DNA from: CAYXXZ01 sp050175615 | GTDB taxonomy: Bacteria; Pseudomonadota; Gammaproteobacteria; Pseudomonadales; Porticoccaceae | Length of the DNA: 5,445 bases | Reading direction: 5' to 3' | Assembly: GCA_050175615.1 (NCBI GenBank) | Contig: JBFXIU010000222.1 | Location: forward strand, 1 to 5,445 | Part shown: piece by piece, positions 1-5,445 of the stretch | Layout of the letters: each line of letters starts with the position of its first letter | Position numbering within the stretch: the stretch's first letter is position 1 | Notes under the pieces: model-generated | Database searches by the model: none | Seen by the model: the letters and a program-made list of their open reading frames with translations, nothing else | What the model was told of the DNA's origin: nothing | Position numbers and translations under genes: made by a program

Positions 1-2097
1 AAACTCAAGGCTGTTGTGGGCGAAATCAATCAGGAAACGGAACGCCTGGGATTTCATCAAACCGTTGTCCTGTGCCATCAAGTTCTGATACACATGCTCA
101 ATATTGTCTTCCAGCTTCGCGCGCATCGTCTCTTCCTGAACCAGGGGATCAGGCGTGCCCATTAGGCCTTTAAACAGGGCAACATCAACTGCGGGATTGT
201 CGGCGCGGCGATCAAATTCAATATCGCGATCGGGATGGCCGCGGTGGCCACCAAGACGCATATGTTCATCGTGAAGTTTTTTGAATGCCGGGCCGTCGAC
301 ACATTGCTCGACATAATCGAAAAAGCGCGCGTCAGGGTACATTTCCAGCAAGGATGTCAGCTCGGGCGACTTGTAAATGAGGTCGGCCAACTGCCATACA
401 CGGTGGTTTTCAATGGTGGTGATCGTGGGTTTTCTGGTGCCGGTTACCAGCGCCATAAACAGATTGGTTCTGTCGCCGTCGTACCAGTTTTCCAGCATCC
501 AGTTAATCCAGCCGAGGGCTTCACGCATGTACCACAGCAGGCCGTTCCAGGGGGGATCATAGGAAGCCACCTCCAGCCTTACCACTTTGGCAATGTATTG
601 CTTGAGATCGTAATCGGAAAAAGTTGCCAACTCTTCTTTTGACAGCGGCTTGGTGTCATCGCGATATTTGGCATTGTTGATAAAGTCGTCGCGAATGACT
701 CGCCACCAGTTGAGCCCCATATCGGGACGATTTTTCTCAACGGTCTGGAACATGTTCATATAGCGATCCCAGTCAAAGGGCGCGTTCAGTGCTTCCTCGT
801 GCCAGGCAACAGGGATTTTCTCCAGCATGGCAGGGCGCAACTGAGGCGGCACCGCCAGCTTGATCATTTCCAGATCGGCTTTGCAGTTATGGTAAGAAAC
901 CCCTTTGTTGTAGATCCACAGCCTGCGGGTTGTGTAATCGAGCTCCGGGTAACCGAAGGCGCGCACACCAACACTGTGGCACTGGTTGAGACCCCAACAA
1001 CGCCAGGAGAACATCAGCGGCGATATGGCGCCAGTCCACATCTCTTCAGGGAAATTGCGCGACCAGATTTCGTCAAATTCGATGCCGTCGTCGTTGCCCT
1101 GAACGCTGCCGGTAATATCCGCATCCCAGGAAAACTCTACACCGGTGACCGGGCGCGCTTGCAACACGTAAAACTGGCCATTTTGATAGGCCCACTCAAT
1201 ATCCTGAGGAAACTCGCCGTAGGTTTTCTGAATACGACGGCCAAGTGCCGCCAACTCGCTGAACTGAGCATCAGTCATACAGAAACGTTCTTGATTCTCA
1301 GTTTCTACCTGTTGTTCGACAATACCACGACCGGTCTCTTGGTTACGCACAATGCGCACAGCTTTGGAGCCCAGGGTTTTGTTGAGAATTTTCAGATCGC
1401 GGTGGCGAACAATGATTTCGTCGGGTGTGACAATACCGGAAACCACCGCTTCGCCGAGACCCCAGCTGGCATTAATCATAAGCTGGTCAGTGGCGGCGTT
1501 CAGGGGGTTGCCGGTAAACATTACACCGGAGACTTCCGATTCCACCATGGCCTGGACGACAACAGCGATTGACGAGCTGAAGTGATCAAAGCCCTGGGAA
1601 TTGCGGTAAAACGTCGCCCTTGCAGACCACATGGATGCCCAGCAGCGCTTCACCGCATCGATAACGTCTTCTTCACCGCGAATATCCAGATAGGTATCGT
1701 GAAGACCGGCGAAAGAAGCGCCTTCGAGATCCTCAGAAGTGCCAGATGAACGCACGGCAACATAGAGCTTATCGCCCATTTGCTTATAGGCCTGGGCAAT
1801 ACCCTGAGCGACCTGCGTCGGCATGGACGCATCAGTAATCAACTCGCGAATTTTGGCGGTGCAGGTATCGAGATTGACAGCGTCATCAAAGCTGACCGAT
1901 GCCAGCTCGTTGGAAATCGTTTCCCTGAGGTTCTCCATATGGGTGATATAGGCAGCGGTACCGACAACGAATCCAGGGGGAACATCAAACCCAGCTGCAG
2001 TCAGCCTACCCAAATTAGCGCCTTTGCCGCCTACTTCGGGGAGCTCCGTTCCCAGGGAATCTTTGAACCAGATAATATTCGGACTTGTATTATGCAT
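1..2097 (-). CDS. PEP-utilising dikinase-type phosphotransferase (PEP synthase / rifampin phosphotransferase superfamily), 3' end outside window
   Basis: An uninterrupted frame of 699 codons runs from ATG at 2097 to the window edge, and the stop lies outside. Residues 1 to about 319 form the ATP-grasp PEP/pyruvate-binding domain. Visible motifs are GGKGANLGRL (23-32), VRSSGTSEDLEGASFAG (115-131), SGVMFTGNPL (190-199), WGLGEAVVSG (212-221), DIEW (299-302) and YVLQARPVT (310-318). K25, R116, E301, Q313 and R315 sit where this fold binds ATP. Residues 320-699 are unlike PEP synthase: they are helical-looking and tryptophan-rich (W464, W465, W517, W522, W530, W533, W538). They include GGHRGHPDRDI (616-626), which resembles the RGPGE.D segment near the end of the substrate-binding domain of rifampin phosphotransferases. 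The phosphohistidine swivel domain should follow outside the window, giving roughly 850-900 residues. By family knowledge, such enzymes move phosphate from ATP through a histidine to a small molecule in the cytoplasm. The acceptor is unknown. GAGGAG lies 6 nt before the ATG. The family assignment is firm, but true PEP synthase activity is doubtful. Confidence 0.88.
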   Translation of the reverse strand, partial: MHNTSPNIIWFKDSLGTELPEVGGKGANLGRLTAAGFDVPPGFVVGTAAYITHMENLRETISNELASVSFDDAVNLDTCTAKIRELITDASMPTQVAQGIAQAYKQMGDKLYVAVRSSGTSEDLEGASFAGLHDTYLDIRGEEDVIDAVKRCWASMWSARATFYRNSQGFDHFSSSIAVVVQAMVESEVSGVMFTGNPLNAATDQLMINASWGLGEAVVSGIVTPDEIIVRHRDLKILNKTLGSKAVRIVRNQETGRGIVEQQVETENQERFCMTDAQFSELAALGRRIQKTYGEFPQDIEWAYQNGQFYVLQARPVTGVEFSWDADITGSVQGNDDGIEFDEIWSRNFPEEMWTGAISPLMFSWRCWGLNQCHSVGVRAFGYPELDYTTRRLWIYNKGVSYHNCKADLEMIKLAVPPQLRPAMLEKIPVAWHEEALNAPFDWDRYMNMFQTVEKNRPDMGLNWWRVIRDDFINNAKYRDDTKPLSKEELATFSDYDLKQYIAKVVRLEVASYDPPWNGLLWYMREALGWINWMLENWYDGDRTNLFMALVTGTRKPTITTIENHRVWQLADLIYKSPELTSLLEMYPDARFFDYVEQCVDGPAFKKLHDEHMRLGGHRGHPDRDIEFDRRADNPAVDVALFKGLMGTPDPLVQEETMRAKLEDNIEHVYQNLMAQDNGLMKSQAFRFLIDFAHNSLEF

Positions 2098-2103
2098 TTT
2101 ATG

Positions 2104-2109
2104 CTCCTC
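2104..2109 (-). promoter_or_regulatory. Ribosome binding site of the phosphotransferase gene
   Basis: The minus strand reads GAGGAG, then CATAAA, then ATG at 2097. This is a near-perfect Shine-Dalgarno sequence with 6-nt spacing, and it fixes the start. The protein begins MHNTSPNIIWF and reaches the conserved GGKGAN motif at residue 23, as is usual for the PEP/pyruvate-binding domain. Confidence 0.8.
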
Positions 2110-2118
2110 GGTTGTTTT

Positions 2119-2138
2119 CACCTGGACAAAGCCAGATG
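2119..2138 (-). other. Small hairpin in the 5' leader of the phosphotransferase mRNA
   Basis: On the minus strand CATCTGG pairs with CCAGGTG around the 6-nt loop CTTTGT. This gives seven base pairs including one T-G wobble. It lies about 10 nt upstream of the Shine-Dalgarno sequence and downstream of the predicted transcription start. It could be a minor mRNA stability element or chance. It is too small for a recognised riboswitch and has no T-run, so it is not a terminator. Confidence 0.3.
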
Positions 2139-2175
2139 ACTGAAATTAACAAGACAAAAATAATCTTACTGTTTA

Positions 2176-2205
2176 AGTATAATGAACACTATGTTTATTT
2201 TTCAA
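2176..2205 (-). promoter_or_regulatory. Sigma70-like promoter of the phosphotransferase gene
   Basis: The minus strand carries TTGAAA (2205-2200) as -35, an 18-bp spacer, and TATACT (2181-2176) as -10. Both boxes are one base from consensus (TTGACA, TATAAT). Transcription should start near 2169, leaving a leader of about 72 nt before the ATG at 2097. The surrounding sequence is markedly AT-rich compared with the genes. The promoter sits downstream of the receptor's terminator, so the phosphotransferase has its own transcript. The spacer is almost entirely filled by an inverted repeat listed separately. Confidence 0.65.
2181..2199. promoter_or_regulatory. Operator-like 19-bp inverted repeat between -35 and -10 of the phosphotransferase promoter
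   Basis: The plus strand reads AATGAACA-CTA-TGTTTATT. The two 8-nt arms are inverted repeats with a single mismatch (AATGAACA against AATAAACA). The position, from the last base of the -10 through the spacer to the edge of the -35, is where a dimeric repressor would block RNA polymerase. A related 19-bp sequence sits in the same place at the receptor promoter (5004-5022). The size and symmetry suit a helix-turn-helix dimer such as a TetR-type repressor, but no regulator gene is in the window and the family is a guess. Confidence 0.5.
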
Positions 2206-2248
2206 CCTTTTTGACTGTTTTATTTCAGACACTCCGACGAATGGCGGG

Positions 2249-2452
2249 TTATGCGCCCAGGTGCTGACCACAAAATGAGGGAAAAACCGAGCCGACAATA
2301 GAAAACGCGCCTAACATCTGCCGAAATGACAGCGACTCGCCCAGCACTAATGCAGCACAAACAATAGCAATGGCCGGAGCGGCATAGACAATTGAATCTG
2401 AACGGCAACTATCCTTCGCGATGGATAGACAACCTTGCTCAGGGAACTGCTG
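2249..2452 (-). pseudogene. Remnant of an EamA/DMT-family membrane transporter (C-terminal end only)
   Basis: The frame is open from after a stop at 2455-2453 to a TAA at 2251-2249, about 67 codons. It has no plausible start codon before its conserved part. From 2398 the translation is a hydrophobic stretch, SIVYAAPAIAIVCAALVLGE, followed by SLSFRQMLGAFSIVGS. This matches the end of EamA (drug/metabolite) transporters: a helix ending in LGE, a short amphipathic link, then a last helix beginning LGA. A full transporter has about 280-300 residues and ten helices, so only the last two remain. The first 18 codons (2452-2399) are not recognisable. The fragment lies just beyond the receptor's terminator and carries no start or ribosome site, so it is probably not expressed. 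The family call rests on about 45 residues. Confidence 0.55.
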
Positions 2453-2458
2453 TTAAAC

Positions 2459-2491
2459 AAAAAACCCGACCACCGGCAGCGGTGATCGGGT
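2459..2491 (-). terminator. Intrinsic terminator of the TonB-dependent receptor gene
   Basis: On the minus strand CCCGATCACC and GGTGGTCGGG form a 10-bp GC-rich stem with one T-G wobble around a 6-nt loop (GCTGCC), extended by a flanking A-T pair and followed by a run of six T (2464-2459). It begins about 24 nt after the receptor stop codon. The plus strand has no T-run after the stem, so it acts in one direction. It separates the receptor transcript from the genes to the left. Confidence 0.9.
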
Positions 2492-2514
2492 CGACACAAA
2501 GGCTAAAAAACCGT

Positions 2515-4857
2515 TTAGAACTGATAGGATGCAGCAATGCCATAGGTTCTCGGCATTGAGCTCAAGCGGTAGAAGTTATCCAGGGACTGGGTGGCATTAT
2601 TCCAGTAGTACTCATCAAAAATATTGCGACCCCAGATCCAGGTTTTCCAGCTACCGTCCACGCTTTCAATACCGAATCTGGCATCAACCGTGGTGTAGGA
2701 ATCCACATCAAAGGTGTTGGGATCGGCATTGACGCCCGGGCGAAACGGTGAAATTGGCGATGCCGCCAGCACAGCGGGATCGTTGAAAAGCCCGGTGGTT
2801 TCATCCTGGTGAAGAACGCTGAATCCGGCAAAACCTATGACCGCATCAGTAATCTCGCGCTCATAGTTGACATTGGCGGTAATATGCAGCTCTGGCGTAT
2901 GGGGAAAGGACAGCCCGTTATAATCAATTTCATTGGCCAGCGGGTCATAGTTCAAAAACTCATCCGTAACTTCAGTTTCAGTATAAGACGCGTTCAACGA
3001 CAGAGTCAGCCCTTCAACAGGAACCAGATCCATGCCGATCTCGGCGCCGTAAACTTCGGACTCGGGAATATTGACCAGCGCTTCCAGCGGCCCGAAGACA
3101 AGATCGAGAATCCGTCCGCGCAGCTGCTTGTCTTCGTAATCGTAGTAGAAGGCCGCACCGTTGAGGCGCATTCTGTCATCGAGCAGAGTGCTCTTGAAAC
3201 CCACCTCGTAGGCCAGCACCGACTCCTGGGTCACTGGCTCAATCTGGGCGGATGTGGATGAATTTACAGCGGGAATACTGCCCGACTTGTAGCCTTTACT
3301 GACGTTGGCGTAGCTCAGCAAATCTTCATTAATCTGCCAGTCAAGACCCAGTCGCCAGCTGACATTGTCTTCGTCCAGCTCCCTGTGGACAAGACCGGCG
3401 ACACCATTGGTACCCGTGGTGCAGCCACCGGGCTGAATATTGTTATCAACACCGAAAACTGCCTGCCACAGGCCGTTAAACGCCGCCGCCATGGTGCCGT
3501 CGCCGGTATCACCGGTACAGCCAGCGTAGGTGCGCTCGTCTTCTGTATAACGGGCGCCGATATTCAGGGTGAGGGAATCCGTAAATGTCCAGGCAACGTT
3601 ACCAAAAACGGCGCGGGTTTCCATGTCCTGGTCCGCACTGGAGAAGGCTTCGGCAATACCCAGGGCGCCATTCACCGAATTATTGGCGAAATAGTAATAG
3701 GTGTCGTCGACAGTTTCGTCCTCGGTGTAGTTCACACCCAGTATCCATTTGAGATCACCGTGATCGCCGGTCAAACGCAGCTCTTGGCTCAGGGACTCGA
3801 TGCTGCCGATATTGGTCAAGCTGAAATTTTGCAGATTGGCGCCATCGGTATCCTGATTAAAATCCTGCTCGTAGTCGGAATATGCCGTGATTGAGGTCAG
3901 GGTAATAGCATCAGAGAGGCTGTAATCGATCCGCAGAGAAGGCTGGAAAAACTGGTCGTCGCGTTCCAGAGGCCGAACGGGATTCGCATCCCAGTCTGCG
4001 GACTCGGCATTATTGGCGGCGCGGGGATAGGCGTCATAGGCCGCAACAGCAGTGGCATCGATGGAATGGTGGGTTTCCAGCAACTGTGCCGCCTGGGTAT
4101 CGGATTTGTCGACCCAGCCCTGCAGTGTCAAAACCACCCCCAGGTTTTCAGTAGGCGTCCAGTCGGCAATCAATCTGCCCGAGAATACATCCTGCTCACC
4201 CAGCTCGTCGTCACGGGTAACACTTTTTTGCCAGCCTTCATCGGACTGAATAGACATACCACTGGCGCGAACCCGGAAGGTGTCGGAAAGAGCACCACTG
4301 ATATAGCCCTGGGTTTCAAAGGTGTTAAATTTACCGTAACTGGCCTCGATACCGGCTTCAAACTCATCGGAAGGCTTCTGGGAAATGAAGTTAATGGCGC
4401 CGCCGGTGGAGTTTTGACCGAAGAGAATACCCTGCGGCCCCTTAAGAACTTCGACCTGTGCCAGGTCGAACGCAGAAAAGCGTGTCATTACCGGATAGGC
4501 CATTGGAATTTCATCCAGGTAAGTAGACACCGTAGGTGCAGACGCCAAGGAGTTATCATCAAACCCTATACCGCGAAGAGCATAGGTCGGCGTTCCTCTG
4601 GGGGTTTTTGTATACACAAAACCGGGAACAACTTTACCAAGATCACTGGTAGTGACAACGCCGCTTGCTTTGAGACTGTCACCGGACAGAGCCGTAATGG
4701 ACATGCCCACATCCTGAGCGCTCTCCGAACGCTTTTGCGCGGTTACAACAATTTCCTCAAGGGCAAATGAAGATGCCGCCAGCGCGTCAACTGTAACTAA
4801 TGATGCCAGACCAGTGACTACGGCTCCGCAAAGAGCCTGTTTCTTAATGTTTATCAT
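2515..4857 (-). CDS. TonB-dependent outer-membrane receptor
   Basis: This complete 780-residue protein is an outer-membrane gated channel that uses TonB-ExbB-ExbD energy to import a scarce or bulky ligand. Residues 1 to about 27 are a Sec signal peptide (MINIKK, hydrophobic core, cleavage likely after DALA). The TonB box is EEIVVTA (34-40). The plug domain covers about 45-160, with LRGIG (94-98) and VEVLKGPQGILFG (135-147) followed by NSTGGAINF. The beta-barrel covers about 165-780, with NIFDEYYW (745-752) near the end and a terminal phenylalanine (SYQF) as expected for barrel assembly. C447 and C479 are the only cysteines of the mature chain and may form a disulfide in an extracellular loop. 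No N-terminal signalling (STN) domain is present, so FecA-type surface signalling is unlikely. The ATG at 4857 was chosen because it begins a proper signal peptide behind GGGGAA. The ligand is not readable: siderophore, cobalamin, sugar or hydrophobic compound are all possible. Confidence 0.95.
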   Translation of the reverse strand: MINIKKQALCGAVVTGLASLVTVDALAASSFALEEIVVTAQKRSESAQDVGMSITALSGDSLKASGVVTTSDLGKVVPGFVYTKTPRGTPTYALRGIGFDDNSLASAPTVSTYLDEIPMAYPVMTRFSAFDLAQVEVLKGPQGILFGQNSTGGAINFISQKPSDEFEAGIEASYGKFNTFETQGYISGALSDTFRVRASGMSIQSDEGWQKSVTRDDELGEQDVFSGRLIADWTPTENLGVVLTLQGWVDKSDTQAAQLLETHHSIDATAVAAYDAYPRAANNAESADWDANPVRPLERDDQFFQPSLRIDYSLSDAITLTSITAYSDYEQDFNQDTDGANLQNFSLTNIGSIESLSQELRLTGDHGDLKWILGVNYTEDETVDDTYYYFANNSVNGALGIAEAFSSADQDMETRAVFGNVAWTFTDSLTLNIGARYTEDERTYAGCTGDTGDGTMAAAFNGLWQAVFGVDNNIQPGGCTTGTNGVAGLVHRELDEDNVSWRLGLDWQINEDLLSYANVSKGYKSGSIPAVNSSTSAQIEPVTQESVLAYEVGFKSTLLDDRMRLNGAAFYYDYEDKQLRGRILDLVFGPLEALVNIPESEVYGAEIGMDLVPVEGLTLSLNASYTETEVTDEFLNYDPLANEIDYNGLSFPHTPELHITANVNYEREITDAVIGFAGFSVLHQDETTGLFNDPAVLAASPISPFRPGVNADPNTFDVDSYTTVDARFGIESVDGSWKTWIWGRNIFDEYYWNNATQSLDNFYRLSSMPRTYGIAASYQF

Positions 4858-4864
4858 ATCCTGC

Positions 4865-4870
4865 TTCCCC
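4865..4870 (-). promoter_or_regulatory. Ribosome binding site deciding the receptor start
   Basis: The minus strand reads GGGGAA, 7 nt, then ATG at 4857. A second purine stretch, AGGA, ends one base before the ATG and is too close to serve. A longer open frame begins with TTG at 4959 and would add 34 residues starting MSARRRR, which would place an arginine-rich tail in front of the signal peptide. This site and the signal peptide favour 4857. Confidence 0.65.
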
Positions 4871-4954
4871 ACATTATTGGTTTTGAGCTTCAATTGAGAG
4901 CTTTCTCCGCCAGCCTGATAGACCTGACAAACGCGAATGCGCCGCCTCCTGGCC

Positions 4955-4974
4955 GACAATGGCTGGTAATTGTC
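4955..4974 (-). other. Hairpin in the receptor 5' leader
   Basis: A perfect 6-bp inverted repeat (GACAAT / ATTGTC) encloses 8 nt. It lies about 25 nt downstream of the predicted transcription start, inside the leader of about 140 nt. No known riboswitch core was recognised in the leader, so a regulatory role is only a possibility. Confidence 0.2.
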
Positions 4975-5003
4975 TTGCCGGGCATAACAGAGAACGCCCT
5001 CGA

Positions 5004-5022
5004 ATTATACACAATGTTCATT
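5004..5022. promoter_or_regulatory. Operator-like 19-bp site in the receptor promoter, related to that at 2181-2199
   Basis: The minus strand reads AATGAACA-TTG-TGTATAAT. Its left arm equals the left arm of the plus-strand site at 2181-2199. The right arm is degenerate (TGTATAAT against TGTTTATT) because it also has to be the -10 box. The two 19-bp sequences agree at 15 positions. Both overlap the -10 and fill the spacer, which is a typical repressor location. Part of the similarity comes from shared AT-richness and promoter sequence, so the call is moderate. Confidence 0.4.
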
Positions 5023-5031
5023 TTATGTAAA
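5004..5031 (-). promoter_or_regulatory. Sigma70-like promoter of the receptor gene
   Basis: The minus strand carries TTTACA (5031-5026) as -35, a 16-bp spacer and a perfect TATAAT (5009-5004) as -10. Transcription should start near 4997, giving a leader of about 140 nt to the ATG at 4857. The region is AT-rich. A tandem 7-bp repeat, CAATAAA twice (5040-5053 on the plus strand), lies just upstream of the -35 and could act as an UP-like element or hold an extra regulator half-site. Confidence 0.6.
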
Positions 5032-5286
5032 CTATTTGGCAATAAACAATAAACTCAGGGTTTTGAGACACAGAAACACACCCCAGGCGGGGATTAATTC
5101 GACCAATAAAGAGATTTTTTCGGCCAGATTACTGGCCACTTTGGCGGCTGGGTGATCGGTGGTTTAAGCAGCTGAGCTGATGCTGCCCAATACCGCTGAG
5201 GATAGAAAAGGGTTACCGATTCGATTAGGAGAGCGCCAAAACGCGGCGCTACAAAAGAGAAGTACCCGCCGAGATACTACCGAGAG
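5032..5286. other. Non-coding spacer between pyrD and the receptor promoter
   Basis: No frame in this stretch gives a recognisable product. It holds two small inverted repeats. One is GGCCAG-ATTA-CTGGCC at 5122-5137. The other is AGCGCC-(7 nt)-GGCGCT at 5232-5250, about 37 nt after the pyrD-frame TGA. Neither is followed by a T-run in the pyrD direction, so neither is a convincing intrinsic terminator. The second could still mark the 3' end of the pyrD transcript. Confidence 0.5.
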
Positions 5287-5325
5287 TCAAAGAGCGTCGA
5301 CAATATCGCGGATCAATCGCGGGCC
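5287..5325 (-). pseudogene. Untranslated tail of pyrD, in frame beyond the premature stop
   Basis: Directly after the TAA the same frame encodes GPRLIRDIVDAL and ends at TGA (5289-5287). This is the normal C-terminal helix of class 2 dihydroorotate dehydrogenases, with no further stop or frameshift. Its intact state means the stop is recent, is a sequence error, or is sometimes read through. Confidence 0.75.
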
Positions 5326-5445
5326 TTAATAGATAAAGCTTGTATATATCTGTAACAACGTAGCCCCAGCCTGAATTTTTTCCCGCGCAGCATCCGCGCT
5401 GTCGATACCGCCGACGCCGATGATGTGCAATTGGTTTTCCAGCGC
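5326..5445 (-). CDS. pyrD: Dihydroorotate dehydrogenase (quinone), C-terminal part, ending at a premature stop; 5' end outside window
   Basis: Thirty-nine codons enter from the right edge and stop at TAA (5328-5326). The translation contains LHIIGVGGIDSADAAREKI, then QAGATLLQIYTSFIY. This is the C-terminal FMN-phosphate-binding part of class 2 PyrD, which oxidises dihydroorotate to orotate at the inner membrane with quinone as acceptor, in pyrimidine synthesis. GVGGI and the QIYT segment are the expected flavin-phosphate loops. In the family the FIY motif continues with a basic residue and GP..LI..I, forming a last short helix. Here the basic codon is TAA, but the next codons still read GPRLIRDIVDAL before a TGA. 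The protein is therefore 13 residues short. One base change (AAA to TAA) would explain it. Most of the gene lies beyond the window, so the state of the rest is unknown. Confidence 0.88.
   Translation of the reverse strand, partial: ALENQLHIIGVGGIDSADAAREKIQAGATLLQIYTSFIY

Noticed and set aside
799..1572. Plus-strand open frame of 257 codons
   Set aside because: It lies antisense to the phosphotransferase gene, whose minus-strand frame is uninterrupted and full of family motifs. The plus-strand translation has no recognisable domain.
2085..2267. Plus-strand frame of 60 codons across the phosphotransferase promoter
   Set aside because: It covers the promoter and leader of the minus-strand gene. 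It has no recognisable motif and its composition is that of AT-rich intergenic DNA.
2220..2408. Minus-strand frame of 62 codons starting MPFRFN
   Set aside because: It overlaps the EamA-like remnant in another frame. Its cysteine-rich translation resembles nothing known, while the neighbouring frame gives the transporter motifs.
4066..4770. Plus-strand open frame of 234 codons, and others opposite the receptor
   Set aside because: They are shadows on the antisense strand of the receptor gene, without motifs or a convincing ribosome site.
4858..4959. Upstream extension of the receptor by 34 residues from a TTG codon
   Set aside because: It would put an arginine-rich segment (MSARRRR) ahead of a good signal peptide. 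The ATG at 4857 has its own ribosome site and starts exactly at that peptide.
5122..5137. GGCCAG-ATTA-CTGGCC hairpin as a terminator of pyrD
   Set aside because: The run of T on the plus strand precedes the stem, and on the minus strand the stem is followed by A residues. Neither direction gives the stem plus T-run of an intrinsic terminator.
1..5445. CRISPR arrays, insertion sequences, tRNA or rRNA genes
   Set aside because: No regularly spaced repeats, transposase motifs, terminal inverted repeats or tRNA-like cloverleaf sequences were seen on either strand.

Overview
The window looks like chromosomal DNA from a Gram-negative bacterium, most likely a gammaproteobacterium. It contains an outer-membrane TonB-dependent receptor with a Sec signal peptide, a class 2 (quinone-type) dihydroorotate dehydrogenase tail, and sigma70-like promoters. 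A marine, Cellvibrionales-like lineage would fit, but that is an impression only. All recognisable genes lie on the minus strand, so the window reads from right to left.

Layout, in transcription order. (1) 5445-5287: the 3' end of pyrD. A TAA codon at 5328-5326 interrupts the reading frame 13 residues before the expected family C-terminus, and the expected remaining codons are still intact downstream up to a TGA. (2) 5286-5032: a non-coding spacer with two small hairpins. (3) 5031-5004: a promoter, followed by a leader of about 140 nt. (4) 4857-2515: a complete 780-residue TonB-dependent receptor, closed by a strong intrinsic terminator at 2491-2459. (5) 2452-2249: a start-less remnant of the C-terminal end of an EamA/DMT-type membrane transporter. 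(6) 2205-2176: a second sigma70-like promoter with a 5' leader of about 72 nt. (7) 2097-1: the first 699 codons of a large PEP-utilising (dikinase-type) phosphotransferase whose 3' end lies beyond the window. This frame is fully open from 2097 to the window edge.

The receptor and the phosphotransferase are separate transcription units, because a terminator and a promoter lie between them. Both promoters carry a similar 19-bp imperfect inverted repeat (AATRAACA-N3-TGT...) in the -35/-10 region. This suggests that one regulator controls both. The phosphotransferase has the ATP-grasp domain of PEP synthase, but its following 380 residues look more like the substrate-binding insert of rifampin-phosphotransferase-type enzymes and are rich in tryptophan. 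A testable reading is a co-regulated pair: the receptor imports a bulky or hydrophobic compound across the outer membrane, and the cytoplasmic enzyme phosphorylates it. The substrate cannot be read from the sequence.
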